From an uncultured Alphaproteobacteria bacterium (lineage in GTDB: Bacteria > Pseudomonadota > Alphaproteobacteria > Micavibrionales > Micavibrionaceae), in assembly GCA_934538895.1 (NCBI GenBank), contig CAKTCH010000003.1:1-22101 (forward strand): a stretch of DNA of 22,101 nt, written 5' to 3'. The position numbers and the translations under genes are program-made. Each line of letters starts with the position of its first letter. Within the stretch, counting starts at the first letter, position 1. Shown piece after piece: positions 1 through 7,626 of the stretch. A model generated the notes under the pieces. That model searched no databases, was not told the DNA's origin, and worked only from the letters and a program-made list of their open reading frames with translations.

Positions 1-90
1 GCGGGCGGGCTGGCCGACATCGCCGTCCTGCAGAATGTTACCAATCTGAACGTGCATGATCTGTACAATACGGACAAGATTATCGTCTGA
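1..90 (+). CDS. C-terminal end of an unknown protein (partial)
   Basis: Frame 1 is open from the window edge to a TGA at 88-90 and gives 29 residues ending in LYNTDKIIV. A strong intrinsic terminator follows 21 bases later, which supports a real gene end. No domain can be recognised from so short a tail, so no function is proposed. Confidence 0.6.
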   Translation, partial: AGGLADIAVLQNVTNLNVHDLYNTDKIIV

Positions 91-111
91 TACCATGGAT
101 TCAAGGCATGA

Positions 112-140
112 CCCCCGCCCTCGCCGGGCGGGGGTTTTTT
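112..140 (+). terminator. Rho-independent terminator after the first gene
   Basis: A perfect 9-bp GC-only stem (112-120 with 126-134) has a 5-nt loop and is followed directly by six T (135-140). It is a textbook intrinsic terminator for the plus-strand gene ending at 90. Confidence 0.93.
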
Positions 141-143
141 CAG

Positions 144-174
144 GCAAAAGAAAAGGGCTGATATCTCAGCCCTT
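144..174 (-). terminator. Rho-independent terminator for the transglycosylase gene
   Basis: A perfect 9-bp stem (153-161 with 166-174) encloses a 4-nt loop. Read on the minus strand it is followed by a TTCTTTT tract. It lies just beyond the stop of the minus-strand gene at 240 and sits back to back with the plus-strand terminator at 112-140, so convergent transcripts are separated. Confidence 0.85.
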
Positions 175-239
175 GGCAGTCGATTGGGGAGACGGGAGAG
201 AATTCCTGCAAGCGCCTTCTGGCATATACGGGTTACGGA

Positions 240-1253
240 TTAATTATAACGCCCCCGCAGGCTGTGCAGATCGGCCTGCGCCAGTTGCATCACCTGTACC
301 GGGTTGCTGACGGCGGTTTTCAGGCCGTTTTGAAGACCCTGTCCGTTGCGCGTGTTCAGATGCGCGAATCGTTCGTTGCCGCGCATCGTGCGCTGCGCGT
401 TGTCGTCACCGGCCAGCACGCGCAGCTGCTGCGCCTGATTGTCGCGGAATATTTCCTGCGCCCATAAAAGATCCGTGTCATAGGAATCTGATTTCATCAG
501 CGCCGCATAGGGCGCGGCCTGCGCCGGGCCGGCCATGATCGCGCCCGCCATACGCGGTTCATCGGCAGGGGCCGTAGCGGCCATCACTGTGGTATCGCCG
601 CCGCTATCTTGCGTGCTGTTGCGGAATTTCTGCGCGAAGAAATCATAGACGCCCGCCAGCGTGCGCGGCTGCCCGGTTTTCGAATCATAGAATACGCCGC
701 GATTGGCGCGTGCCGCCGTGGGGAAGATATCGGCGGCGGTATCGAGCGGATTCTTTTTCATCGCGCTCAGGAAACCCGCGGCGCCGCCCGGCCCCATAAA
801 GTGCGCGAGGTAAAGTTCGACCGGGCCGATATCGCCTTTGACGCGCGATTCCAGATAGGCTTTGTTATCGGCGGCATATTCGGCGGCCATGGCGGCGGCG
901 GTTTCGGGATCTTTGCGCAGTTCGAGAATCTCCCGGCGGGTTCTGGCATCGGTCACCTTGCCGTCGGCGGAAATCTTGTCGGCGTATTTCTTCAGGCCGT
1001 GGTCGTGGCCGTGGTCGCGCACCATCGCGATCCATGTCTTTTCGATAAACTGGAACAGGCCGGTGGCGGAACTGGTTTTCGCCTTGATGTCGGTGCGGAA
1101 ACTGCTCTCGGCAGCGGCTTTTTCCATCAAATAGGCAAAATCGACCCCGGTGCTGGCGCTGGCTTTTTGAATAGCATGGACCACGCCCGGCGTCGCCTGA
1201 CGTTCAAGCGCTGCTAAGGTATTGTTTTTAAATATATTTCCTGCTGCGTTCAT
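240..1253 (-). CDS. Lytic transglycosylase (SLT-like) domain protein
   Basis: The N-terminal half looks like the lysozyme-like SLT fold. Numbered from the upstream ATG, the putative catalytic Glu51 lies in AAAESSF and is followed by SSATGLFQFIEKTW (63-76), the usual ES/GLFQ pattern of enzymes that cleave peptidoglycan. A later segment (LYLAHFMGPGGAAGFL) fits the fold's C-terminal helices; the tail beyond about residue 215 matches nothing I know. No N-terminal signal peptide or membrane segment is visible, which is odd for a wall-active enzyme. Two in-frame ATGs exist, at 1259 and 1253. I prefer 1253 because the Shine-Dalgarno GAGGT at 1261-1265 is 7 nt from it but only 1 nt from 1259. The gene is monocistronic, with its own terminator. 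Confidence 0.82.
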   Translation of the reverse strand: MNAAGNIFKNNTLAALERQATPGVVHAIQKASASTGVDFAYLMEKAAAESSFRTDIKAKTSSATGLFQFIEKTWIAMVRDHGHDHGLKKYADKISADGKVTDARTRREILELRKDPETAAAMAAEYAADNKAYLESRVKGDIGPVELYLAHFMGPGGAAGFLSAMKKNPLDTAADIFPTAARANRGVFYDSKTGQPRTLAGVYDFFAQKFRNSTQDSGGDTTVMAATAPADEPRMAGAIMAGPAQAAPYAALMKSDSYDTDLLWAQEIFRDNQAQQLRVLAGDDNAQRTMRGNERFAHLNTRNGQGLQNGLKTAVSNPVQVMQLAQADLHSLRGRYN

Positions 1254-1450
1254 AGCCATAACCTCGGAAAAGTCCTCATATCTCTAAAGCTATAAGAGCA
1301 AAGGGTGTGCCAGTTGGGGGCTTTTCACAGGGAGGACGGGGAATGACCGCGCAGGGAGAAGAAGGGCTTCGCATCTTCGCGGCCGTTTCGAAACTTCTGA
1401 CAAACCTGTTACTATATCTCCCACCGATTCGCTGCCCTGCCGAGGTTTCC

Positions 1451-3157
1451 ATGAGCGTTTATAAAGCCCCCGTCGCCGATATGAAATTCGTCCTGCAAGA
1501 GGTCGTGGGCCTGAACCGGCTGGAAAAGGCGAAGGATCTTGACGGCCAGATGGTGGAAACCATCCTCGGGGAAGCGGGCAAACTGGCGACCGATGTGCTC
1601 GACCCGCTCAATGCCACCGGCGACCGTACCGGCTCGAAACTTGAAAACGGCCAGGTCAAAACCCCGCCCGGCTTCAGGGACGCTTATAAGCAATATCGCG
1701 AGGGCGGCTGGAACGGCGTGCCGTTCAATCCCGATTACGGCGGGCAGGGCCTGCCGCTGGCGCTGGCCTTCGCCGTGCAGGAGATGTGGCAGGCGGCCAA
1801 CATGTCGTTCGGCCTGTGCCCGATGCTCAATCAGGCGGCGGTCGAGGCGATCGACATCCACGGCACGCAGGGCCAGAAGGACCTGTATCTCGGCAAGCTC
1901 ATCAGCGGCGAATGGACGGGCACGATGAACCTGACCGAACCGCAAGCCGGTACCGATCTCGCGGCGCTGAAAAGCAAGGCGGTGAAACAGGATGACGGTT
2001 CCTATAAAATCACCGGCCAGAAGATTTTCATTACCTATGGCGAGCATGATCTTGCCGATAACGTTATTCACATGGTGCTGGCCCGCACGCCCGGCGCACC
2101 GGAGGGTGTGAAGGGAATCTCGCTGTTCCTCGTGCCGAAAATCCTGCCCGACGGCACGCCGAACGACCTGCAATGCGTGGGGCTGGAACACAAGATGGGC
2201 ATCCACGCCTCCCCCACCTGCACCATGCAGTACGGCGATCGCGGCGGGGCAACCGGGTGGCTGATCGGGCAGGAAAATGACGGCCTGAAATGCATGTTCA
2301 CGATGATGAACAATGCGCGCCTGTCGGTGGGGTTGCAGGGCGTGGCGATTGCGGAACGCGCCTACCAGCACGCGCTCGATTACGCCCGCAACCGCGTGCA
2401 GGGCACGAAGATATCGGAAAAGTCGGGCGCGCGCGTGGCCATCGTCGAACATCCTGACGTGCGCCGGATGCTGCTGTCCATGAAAGCGCAGATCGAGGCC
2501 GGGCGGATGCTGGCCTATGAAGCAGCCTTTGCTATTGATTGCGCGCATGAGGGCGACGCCGCCGCGCAGGCGAAAGCCGACCTGCTGACGCCTGTGGTCA
2601 AGGCATGGTGCACCGATATGGCCTGTAACGTGGCCTCGACCGGCGTGCAGGTTCATGGCGGCATGGGGTTCATAGAAGAGACGGGCGCCGCGCAATATTA
2701 CCGCGACGCGCGCATCACCCCGATTTATGAAGGCACCAACGGCATCCAGGCGCTGGATTTATCCCTGCGCAAGATCCTGACGAACAGGGGCGCGGCGGCG
2801 GCGGCATGGAGCGCGCAGGCGCGCGACGATATCAGGGCGCTGGGCGATGAAACAGGCCGCCGGATGCTGGGCGACGCGCTGGACGCGCTTGAGACGGCGA
2901 CCGCATGGATTCTGGAACGGGGCGGCAAGGGCGATCTGGAGGCGGTGGCGGCTGTCAATGTGCCCTACCTGAACGCTTTCGGCGCGATCGCGGGCGGCGT
3001 CATGATGGCGCGCGCGGCGATAAAGGGCGACCGCGAAAAAGCGATGACGGCGGCGTATTATTTCCACCATATCCTGCCGTCATACAAAGGCCATATTGAT
3101 ACCGTGCTGAAAGGCGCGCCGTCCGTGTGCGATTTCACCGCCGATATGTTCCGGTGA
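1451..3157 (+). CDS. Acyl-CoA dehydrogenase, DmdC-like (C-terminal-extended family)
   Basis: A flavin enzyme that would oxidise an acyl-CoA to the 2-enoyl-CoA and pass electrons to electron-transfer flavoprotein. The order is N-terminal helical domain, middle beta domain (WTGTMNLTEPQAGTDL; MGIHASPTCTMQYGD), C-terminal helical domain with VQVHGGMGFIEE, and the extra C-terminal domain of this subfamily. The catalytic base is predicted as Glu427 in PIYEGTNGIQ. The 568-residue length and the MGIHASPTC motif fit the family that includes 3-methylmercaptopropionyl-CoA dehydrogenase DmdC, but many members act on other substrates, so I give no symbol. The frame is open from 1307, but ATG 1451 is chosen: GAGG lies at 1442-1445, and MSVYKAP is a typical family N-terminus. 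No partner ETF or thioesterase gene is adjacent. Confidence 0.93.
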   Translation: MSVYKAPVADMKFVLQEVVGLNRLEKAKDLDGQMVETILGEAGKLATDVLDPLNATGDRTGSKLENGQVKTPPGFRDAYKQYREGGWNGVPFNPDYGGQGLPLALAFAVQEMWQAANMSFGLCPMLNQAAVEAIDIHGTQGQKDLYLGKLISGEWTGTMNLTEPQAGTDLAALKSKAVKQDDGSYKITGQKIFITYGEHDLADNVIHMVLARTPGAPEGVKGISLFLVPKILPDGTPNDLQCVGLEHKMGIHASPTCTMQYGDRGGATGWLIGQENDGLKCMFTMMNNARLSVGLQGVAIAERAYQHALDYARNRVQGTKISEKSGARVAIVEHPDVRRMLLSMKAQIEAGRMLAYEAAFAIDCAHEGDAAAQAKADLLTPVVKAWCTDMACNVASTGVQVHGGMGFIEETGAAQYYRDARITPIYEGTNGIQALDLSLRKILTNRGAAAAAWSAQARDDIRALGDETGRRMLGDALDALETATAWILERGGKGDLEAVAAVNVPYLNAFGAIAGGVMMARAAIKGDREKAMTAAYYFHHILPSYKGHIDTVLKGAPSVCDFTADMFR

Positions 3158-3173
3158 TCGGGCCGCGCCCGCG

Positions 3174-3896
3174 TCAGCGAATCTGATTTTGAAAGGCGTA
3201 CGGCACGCTGCGGATGCAATAGTCGTTCGTGCGTTTGCTCAGGGCGCGGATATTGTCGAAATTCGGATAGGGGCTTTGCTGGTAATTCTTGCCGAACTGG
3301 AGGGCGAAGCATTTGCAGAAATCGTCGGCCCGCGCCGGGACCAGCACGTAGCGCATCCCCGCGACGCATTGATCGTAACCGAAGGCGGCTGCGCCCGGCA
3401 GGGAAACGCACGCGCTGGATACGCGGCCAACGATGGTGTCGCGCGAACTTTCAGGATCGAAAACGCGTTCCTCGAAATAGACGCTGCCGATGCAGTCGCA
3501 ATCATGAAACTGGGCGTAGGTTTGATAAACATTGCATTGGCGGTGCACGTCATAGGTTTCATCCAGAATCTGGCTCTGGGTTTCGTAGGGCAGTTTGGCG
3601 AAAATCTCCTCCGCCTGTCTGGCACGGTCGGGCCGCCGCGGCTTTTCCCACGGTTCCATGCGCGGATTGACCGTCGACCGGCCACGGTCCGGCAAGTCGG
3701 CGGGGGGCGTGAAGCCGTATGTGTGCTGCTCGATGATGTCGGGTGTCAGGTTCGGCAGGGCGGGGGTGGTCGCCGCATCCGGCGCCGCCGCGATATCGCC
3801 CGGCAGCGGTTGCGCTTCCAGTATGACCGGCTGGGCGTGAGCGGATGCCATCACGCCCCCGATAGATAACGCCAGAAAGAGTAAGAACAAACGCAT
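3174..3896 (-). CDS. Secreted cysteine-rich protein of unknown function
   Basis: 240 residues. The N-terminus MRLFLLFLALSIGGVMASAHA is a clear Sec signal peptide, with predicted cleavage after Ala21 (AHA). A proline- and acid-rich linker runs to about residue 100. The mature domain holds eight cysteines at 121, 133, 135, 163, 177, 194, 196 and 227, including CDC and CKC pairs, which suggests a disulfide-stabilised periplasmic or surface protein. An AAGGG Shine-Dalgarno sits about 10 nt before the ATG. The gene converges on the acyl-CoA dehydrogenase with only 16 bases between stops and no terminator between them. I do not recognise the family. Confidence 0.85.
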   Translation of the reverse strand: MRLFLLFLALSIGGVMASAHAQPVILEAQPLPGDIAAAPDAATTPALPNLTPDIIEQHTYGFTPPADLPDRGRSTVNPRMEPWEKPRRPDRARQAEEIFAKLPYETQSQILDETYDVHRQCNVYQTYAQFHDCDCIGSVYFEERVFDPESSRDTIVGRVSSACVSLPGAAAFGYDQCVAGMRYVLVPARADDFCKCFALQFGKNYQQSPYPNFDNIRALSKRTNDYCIRSVPYAFQNQIR

Positions 3897-3964
3897 GAAT
3901 GGCAGGCCCTTAAACGAACAGGTCGGAAATCGTCCGATTCAATCTCAAACTCTTATCTTAGCAC

Positions 3965-3994
3965 AAAAAAAGACCGGCCACGGCCAGTCTTTTT
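3965..3994 (-). terminator. Bidirectional terminator-like hairpin
   Basis: The arms 3972-3979 and 3982-3989 pair with one mismatch and leave a small loop. They are flanked by seven A (3965-3971) and five T (3990-3994). On the minus strand the stem is followed by seven T, so it probably ends transcripts coming from the HTH/sapC-family unit. It could also act on plus-strand transcripts. Confidence 0.75.
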
Positions 3995-4154
3995 CATGAA
4001 AATCTTATATCGCCGCCTGATCGTTTCGCCGCGCGTGCCGTTGACGGCATGGGAAAAGGCCGGACTGCCGATGGGCATGATGGGGCTCAGGACTCATGAA
4101 TGATTAATCCATGAACACGGCAGATACGACGATTACGCCGCCCTAGCCAAACCC

Positions 4155-4228
4155 GTCATCCCGAGCGCAGCCGAGGGATCTGCCCCGGTTTAAACTTGAT
4201 AAGATCCCTCGGCTGCGCTCGGGATGAC
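4155..4228. repeat. Perfect 27-bp inverted repeat, REP-like
   Basis: The arms 4155-4181 and 4202-4228 are exact reverse complements across a 20-base spacer. Each arm opens with GTCATCCCGAGCGCAGC and also contains an internal ATCCC/GGGAT mini-stem. This is the architecture of an extragenic palindrome (REP doublet), and the GTCATCCC start resembles the hairpins near 14006 and 14517. It could also form a long hairpin in the 3' UTR of the minus-strand unit. No transposase is nearby. Confidence 0.9.
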
Positions 4229-4322
4229 AGGTAATAGTCAGATTTCGCTGCGCGCGTTGTGTTCAAATTCTCTATTTTCAGGAATGAATGAGTCCCGAAT
4301 ATAGAAATTATGAAAATTTATA

Positions 4323-5042
4323 TCAGGCGCCAGCCTGCTGGTTCGGTGCCGATTCCGCCGGCGCTTCGGCGCTATTGGCCACGCCTTCACCGCGAATCTT
4401 CTGCCACAGGCCCTGAATATCGAAAGATTTAGCAGCCTGCACGGTGTTCTGGACGGTCTGGGAAGCCGCCTCGACGGCGGCCTGTTTCTGGCGGCCAAAC
4501 GGTCCGATACGGCGTTTTTCAGTCGGGACGGGCGCTTCGCCGGCAACGGGTCTGGCCGCATTCCTCGCGGGCTGGTCCGCCGGGGCGGCCCGGCGCTGCG
4601 CTTCCATCTGGCGGCGCATCTGGGCGCGGCGGTCGCGTTCTTTCAACTCTTCTTTCAGTTCTTCGGCCTGTTTCTGGCTGTACTGGCTGGTGATGAGCAC
4701 CTGCTGCGCCTGCTTCTGCCACTGGTCGCGCTGTTCCTTCAGGTCTTCGATCTGTTCGTGGGACGTTTCCAACTGGTCCTCCAGCATCCGGATGCGCATT
4801 TTCATGCGTTCGGCTTCGATCATCCCGGCGGCTTTTTCAAGCTCGCTTTCGACGCTGGCCGCCGGAGCCGCCGCGCCCTGCGGCACCAGGCCGAATACGC
4901 GTTCCAGTTCGGAGACGTCGATCACCCGGCGGCCCGCCTTGTCGATCTCGTAGGAAAGCTTGCCGGCTTTCATCGCGCGCTGCACGGTGGATTTGGATAC
5001 GCCCGTCAGCTCCGCTGCTCTTTGTTGTCCGACTTTGGCCAT
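4323..5042 (-). CDS. Helix-turn-helix DNA-binding protein with long coiled coil
   Basis: 239 residues. Residues 5-30 (QQRAAELTGVSKSTVQRAMKAG) form a helix-turn-helix like the small MerR/excisionase-type domains, and the winged part runs to about residue 53. Residues 64-150 are highly charged with heptad-like spacing (ESELEKAAGMIEAERMKMRI and onward) and predict a long coiled coil. The tail is rich in Ala, Pro and Gln. The overall plan recalls KfrA-like or plasmid-partition-type DNA-binding proteins, but this is architecture only. A Shine-Dalgarno GGGAG lies 9 nt before the ATG. The gene starts 51 bases after the SapC-family gene on the same strand, so the two are probably co-transcribed. The regulatory target is unknown. 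Confidence 0.85.
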   Translation of the reverse strand: MAKVGQQRAAELTGVSKSTVQRAMKAGKLSYEIDKAGRRVIDVSELERVFGLVPQGAAAPAASVESELEKAAGMIEAERMKMRIRMLEDQLETSHEQIEDLKEQRDQWQKQAQQVLITSQYSQKQAEELKEELKERDRRAQMRRQMEAQRRAAPADQPARNAARPVAGEAPVPTEKRRIGPFGRQKQAAVEAASQTVQNTVQAAKSFDIQGLWQKIRGEGVANSAEAPAESAPNQQAGA

Positions 5043-5093
5043 GATGTAGGCTCCCTTTTGCTTTTTGTCTCTAATGAAATGTCTATGGGGTTT

Positions 5094-5900
5094 CTATTGC
5101 TTCGTACCGGTTCTTTCTTCCAGCGCCAGACGATGCGACAGCATCCGCGTCAGGCGGCCCCATTGCGCGCCGGAAAACAAATGCGCGTACAGGAAAGGCA
5201 GCCAGCCGTTCCGGCGCCATTCGAGGAAATCTTTTTCCGGCATTTCGGCAAGTTTTTGCTCATCGACGATGCGGAAGCCCGAGAAATTCAGGCGCTTGCC
5301 GCCGCCGATATTGATCTCGGCCTGGCGTTCGACCAGCAGGCCGCTCTGCGCCAGCGCCTTGCTGAAGCCCAGCGTCTGCTGGGCGGCGGCGTGATAGGAT
5401 TTGCAGAATTCCAGCGCATTCTGCGACAGCAGGGTCGGTTTGCCTTCGCCGTCGAAAAATTTCTGGTCGCTGTTTTCATCGATCACTTTATCGTTCATAT
5501 CGACGCACAGCGTCAGCTGATCGGTGCCGGCGATTTCGGAGAAAATGAACGGATAGCGGCGGATATAAGCCGGGATGTAAGCATCGTCGAGCCATTGGCC
5601 GGACCCGTCGACGAACAGGTTTTCATTGTCGCGCACGCCCAGCAGCGCTACCGGCGTGGCATTCTCGTCGGGGCTGAAGGCGATGGGGTAGTAATGGCTG
5701 ATCTGCGGCATTTCGATCATGTTGATCGGCACGGCATTGACCTGCGTGCAGAAATGCAGCCCGAAATTTTTCTTCAGGCCCGCATTGTTATGCTTCTTCG
5801 CGTCAAGGGGTACGGGCTGGGAATAGAAAAGGGGCATGGGCGATCCCGGCACGGGCCCGTTCTGTGTGGCGGCGCCGTCGGCTTCCTGTTTTTTGACCAT
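5094..5900 (-). CDS. SapC family protein
   Basis: 268 residues matching the SapC family (Pfam SapC). Diagnostic stretches are YYPIAFSPDENATPVALLGV (71-90), ENLFVD-x-G-x-W (93-103), the YIPAYIRRYPFIFSE segment and the C-terminal WLPFLYAHLFSGAQWGRL. The family is named after an S-layer-associated protein of Campylobacter fetus; its biochemical role is not established, and in proteobacteria it is often a single small protein. No signal peptide is seen. AAGGA at about 10 nt precedes the ATG. It leads a probable two-gene unit with the HTH protein. Confidence 0.88.
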   Translation of the reverse strand: MVKKQEADGAATQNGPVPGSPMPLFYSQPVPLDAKKHNNAGLKKNFGLHFCTQVNAVPINMIEMPQISHYYPIAFSPDENATPVALLGVRDNENLFVDGSGQWLDDAYIPAYIRRYPFIFSEIAGTDQLTLCVDMNDKVIDENSDQKFFDGEGKPTLLSQNALEFCKSYHAAAQQTLGFSKALAQSGLLVERQAEINIGGGKRLNFSGFRIVDEQKLAEMPEKDFLEWRRNGWLPFLYAHLFSGAQWGRLTRMLSHRLALEERTGTKQ

Positions 5901-6202
5901 GGGTAATATGTCCTTCTCCTGATAACGGTCCGGCGCCTTGAAATCTTGGGCGAATGCCGGGAATGTCGCCCTTGAAAAGGGCTCGTTGAATCAATCAGAC
6001 TTGCCCGCGAATGTCCATCATTTTGACTTTCCGGAAAACGGTTTTCACCAGTTTTGCCTGACGGGAATCTCATAAAACGAGACTGGCCGTACCTGAATAT
6101 GCGGATAATTTTCATAAACGAATTCCGCTCTTTCGTTTCAGGCTAAAATAAGCTAGTTTTCCGCCATTCATTACAAAGGCCTTGCAAGGAGTCTTCAGGA
6201 TC
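5901..6202. promoter_or_regulatory. Divergent intergenic region between sapC-family gene and ugd
   Basis: About 300 bases separate the divergent genes, so both promoters should lie here. I see a 13-nt palindrome (6034-6046, GAAAAC-G-GTTTTC) that could be an operator, and a TAAAAT hexamer at 6144-6149 that could be the ugd -10 box, without a good -35. No gene or RNA is supported. Confidence 0.4.
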
Positions 6203-7549
6203 ATGCGTATTGCTGTCGTAGGCACGGGTTATGTCGGTCTGGTTTCGGGGACCTGCTTTGCGGAGTTCGGTCATGAGGTCGTCTGCGTCGATACGGATGA
6301 GGCCAAGATCGCGCGTCTGCGCCAGGGGCAATCCCCCATTTACGAACCCGGTCTTGATGAATTGCTGGCCCGCCAGATCGCGGGCGAGCGCATCGCCTTT
6401 ACCAGCGACCTGAAACAGGCGGTCGCTGCCGCCGAGGTGGTCTTTATCGCGGTCGGCACGCCCCCCCGCGCGTCCGACGGCCATGCCGATCTTTCACAGG
6501 CTTATCAGGCCGCGCGCGAAATCGCCGAATCCCTCGACGGTTATACCGTGGTGGTGACCAAATCGACCGTGCCCGTGGGCACGTCGCGCGAGATCGAGCG
6601 CATCATCCGCGAAGCGCGCCCCGATGCGGAATTCGATATCGCCTCCAATCCGGAGTTCCTGCGCGAGGGGGCCGCCATCAACGACTTCATGCGTCCCGAC
6701 CGCGTGGTGGTGGGCGTGGTGTCGGAACGCGCGCGCAAGGTCATGCGCGAAGTGTACCGCCCGCTGTTCCTGAACGAAACGCCGATCGTCTTCACGGGCC
6801 GCGAAACCGCGGAAATCATTAAATACGCGGCGAACGCCTTCCTCGCGACCAAGATCAGCTTCATCAACGAGATCGCCAATCTGTGCGAGAAGGCGGATGC
6901 CGACGTGCAGGACGTGGCCCGCGCCATAGGCATGGATAACCGCATCGGCAAGAAATTCCTGAATGCGGGGCCGGGCTATGGCGGCTCCTGTTTCCCGAAA
7001 GATACGCTGGCGCTGGTGCAAACCGGAGAGGCGCTGGGCGTGCCGCAGCGCATCGTCGAAGCCGTCGTGCAGGCGAATGCCAGCCGCCAGCGTGAAATGG
7101 CGGAACGCATCGTCAGGGCGTGCGGCGGCGACGTCCGCGGCAAGCGCATCGGCGTTCTGGGCGTAGCCTTCAAGCCCGAAACCGACGATGTGCGCGCAGC
7201 GCCCGCGCTGACGATTATTCCGCTGTTGCAGGAAGCGGGCGCGACTGTGGCGGCCTATGATCCGGTCGCGATGGAACAGGCACGTAAATATTTACAGGAT
7301 GTCGTCTGGTGCCGCGACGCGTATGAAACCGCCGCCGGGGCCGACGCGCTGGTGATCGTGACGGAATGGAACCAGTTCCGCGCCATGGACATGGCCCGCC
7401 TGGGTGAAACCATGAAGCGGAAGGTGCTGTTCGACCTGCGCAATATCTATAAGCCTGCCGAGTTCGAAGGCACGGGCTTTCATTACAGCTCCATCGGGCG
7501 CCCCGATGTGGTTCCGGAAACGCGGGAAAAGCTGCGCTCCATCTCGTAG
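6203..7549 (+). CDS. ugd: UDP-glucose 6-dehydrogenase
   Basis: 448 residues. The enzyme oxidises UDP-glucose twice with NAD+ to UDP-glucuronate, a cytoplasmic precursor for capsule, exopolysaccharide or LPS sugars. The N-terminal Rossmann motif GTGYVG is at 7-12. The SNPEFLREG and KYAANAFLATKISFINE helical dimer region follows, and the catalytic cysteine is Cys263 in GGSCFPKDT. The C-terminal UDP-binding domain contains VLGVAFKPETDDVRAAPA. A TTG at 6182 would add seven residues, but ATG 6203 begins the typical MRIAVVGTGYVG sequence and follows AAGGAG at 6186-6191. Length is normal for the family. The phosphatase gene downstream lies 77 bases away on the same strand. Confidence 0.97.
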   Translation: MRIAVVGTGYVGLVSGTCFAEFGHEVVCVDTDEAKIARLRQGQSPIYEPGLDELLARQIAGERIAFTSDLKQAVAAAEVVFIAVGTPPRASDGHADLSQAYQAAREIAESLDGYTVVVTKSTVPVGTSREIERIIREARPDAEFDIASNPEFLREGAAINDFMRPDRVVVGVVSERARKVMREVYRPLFLNETPIVFTGRETAEIIKYAANAFLATKISFINEIANLCEKADADVQDVARAIGMDNRIGKKFLNAGPGYGGSCFPKDTLALVQTGEALGVPQRIVEAVVQANASRQREMAERIVRACGGDVRGKRIGVLGVAFKPETDDVRAAPALTIIPLLQEAGATVAAYDPVAMEQARKYLQDVVWCRDAYETAAGADALVIVTEWNQFRAMDMARLGETMKRKVLFDLRNIYKPAEFEGTGFHYSSIGRPDVVPETREKLRSIS

Positions 7550-7626
7550 GCTTTTATGGAAGCGCGCGCGTGGATTCAGGCGTATATTGAACGCCATGTC
7601 TTTATCAGGCGGAAAGGAAAATATCC

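Larger units (their letters stand above)
3897..4322. other. 426-base non-coding region with terminator and inverted repeat
   Basis: No convincing gene lies here. The region holds a bidirectional terminator-like hairpin (3965-3994), a perfect 27-bp inverted repeat (4155-4228) and a near-duplicate of about 15 bases (3996-4011 and 4310-4324). On the minus strand it is the 3' region of the sapC-family/HTH unit and the leader of the secreted-protein gene. Confidence 0.7.

Noticed and set aside
1386..1415. Promoter (TTTCGA / TACTAT) before the acyl-CoA dehydrogenase
   Set aside because: The -35 match is poor and the spacing is 18; not better than chance.
1412..2695. 427-codon open frame antisense to the acyl-CoA dehydrogenase
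   Set aside because: The opposite strand encodes a clear enzyme with all motifs; the antisense product is rich in His, Arg and Gly with no domain, typical of a GC-rich shadow frame.
3996..4103. Possible 35-residue small gene MKILYRRLIVSPRVPLTAWE...
   Set aside because: It starts directly after the terminator T-run, with no Shine-Dalgarno and no promoter.
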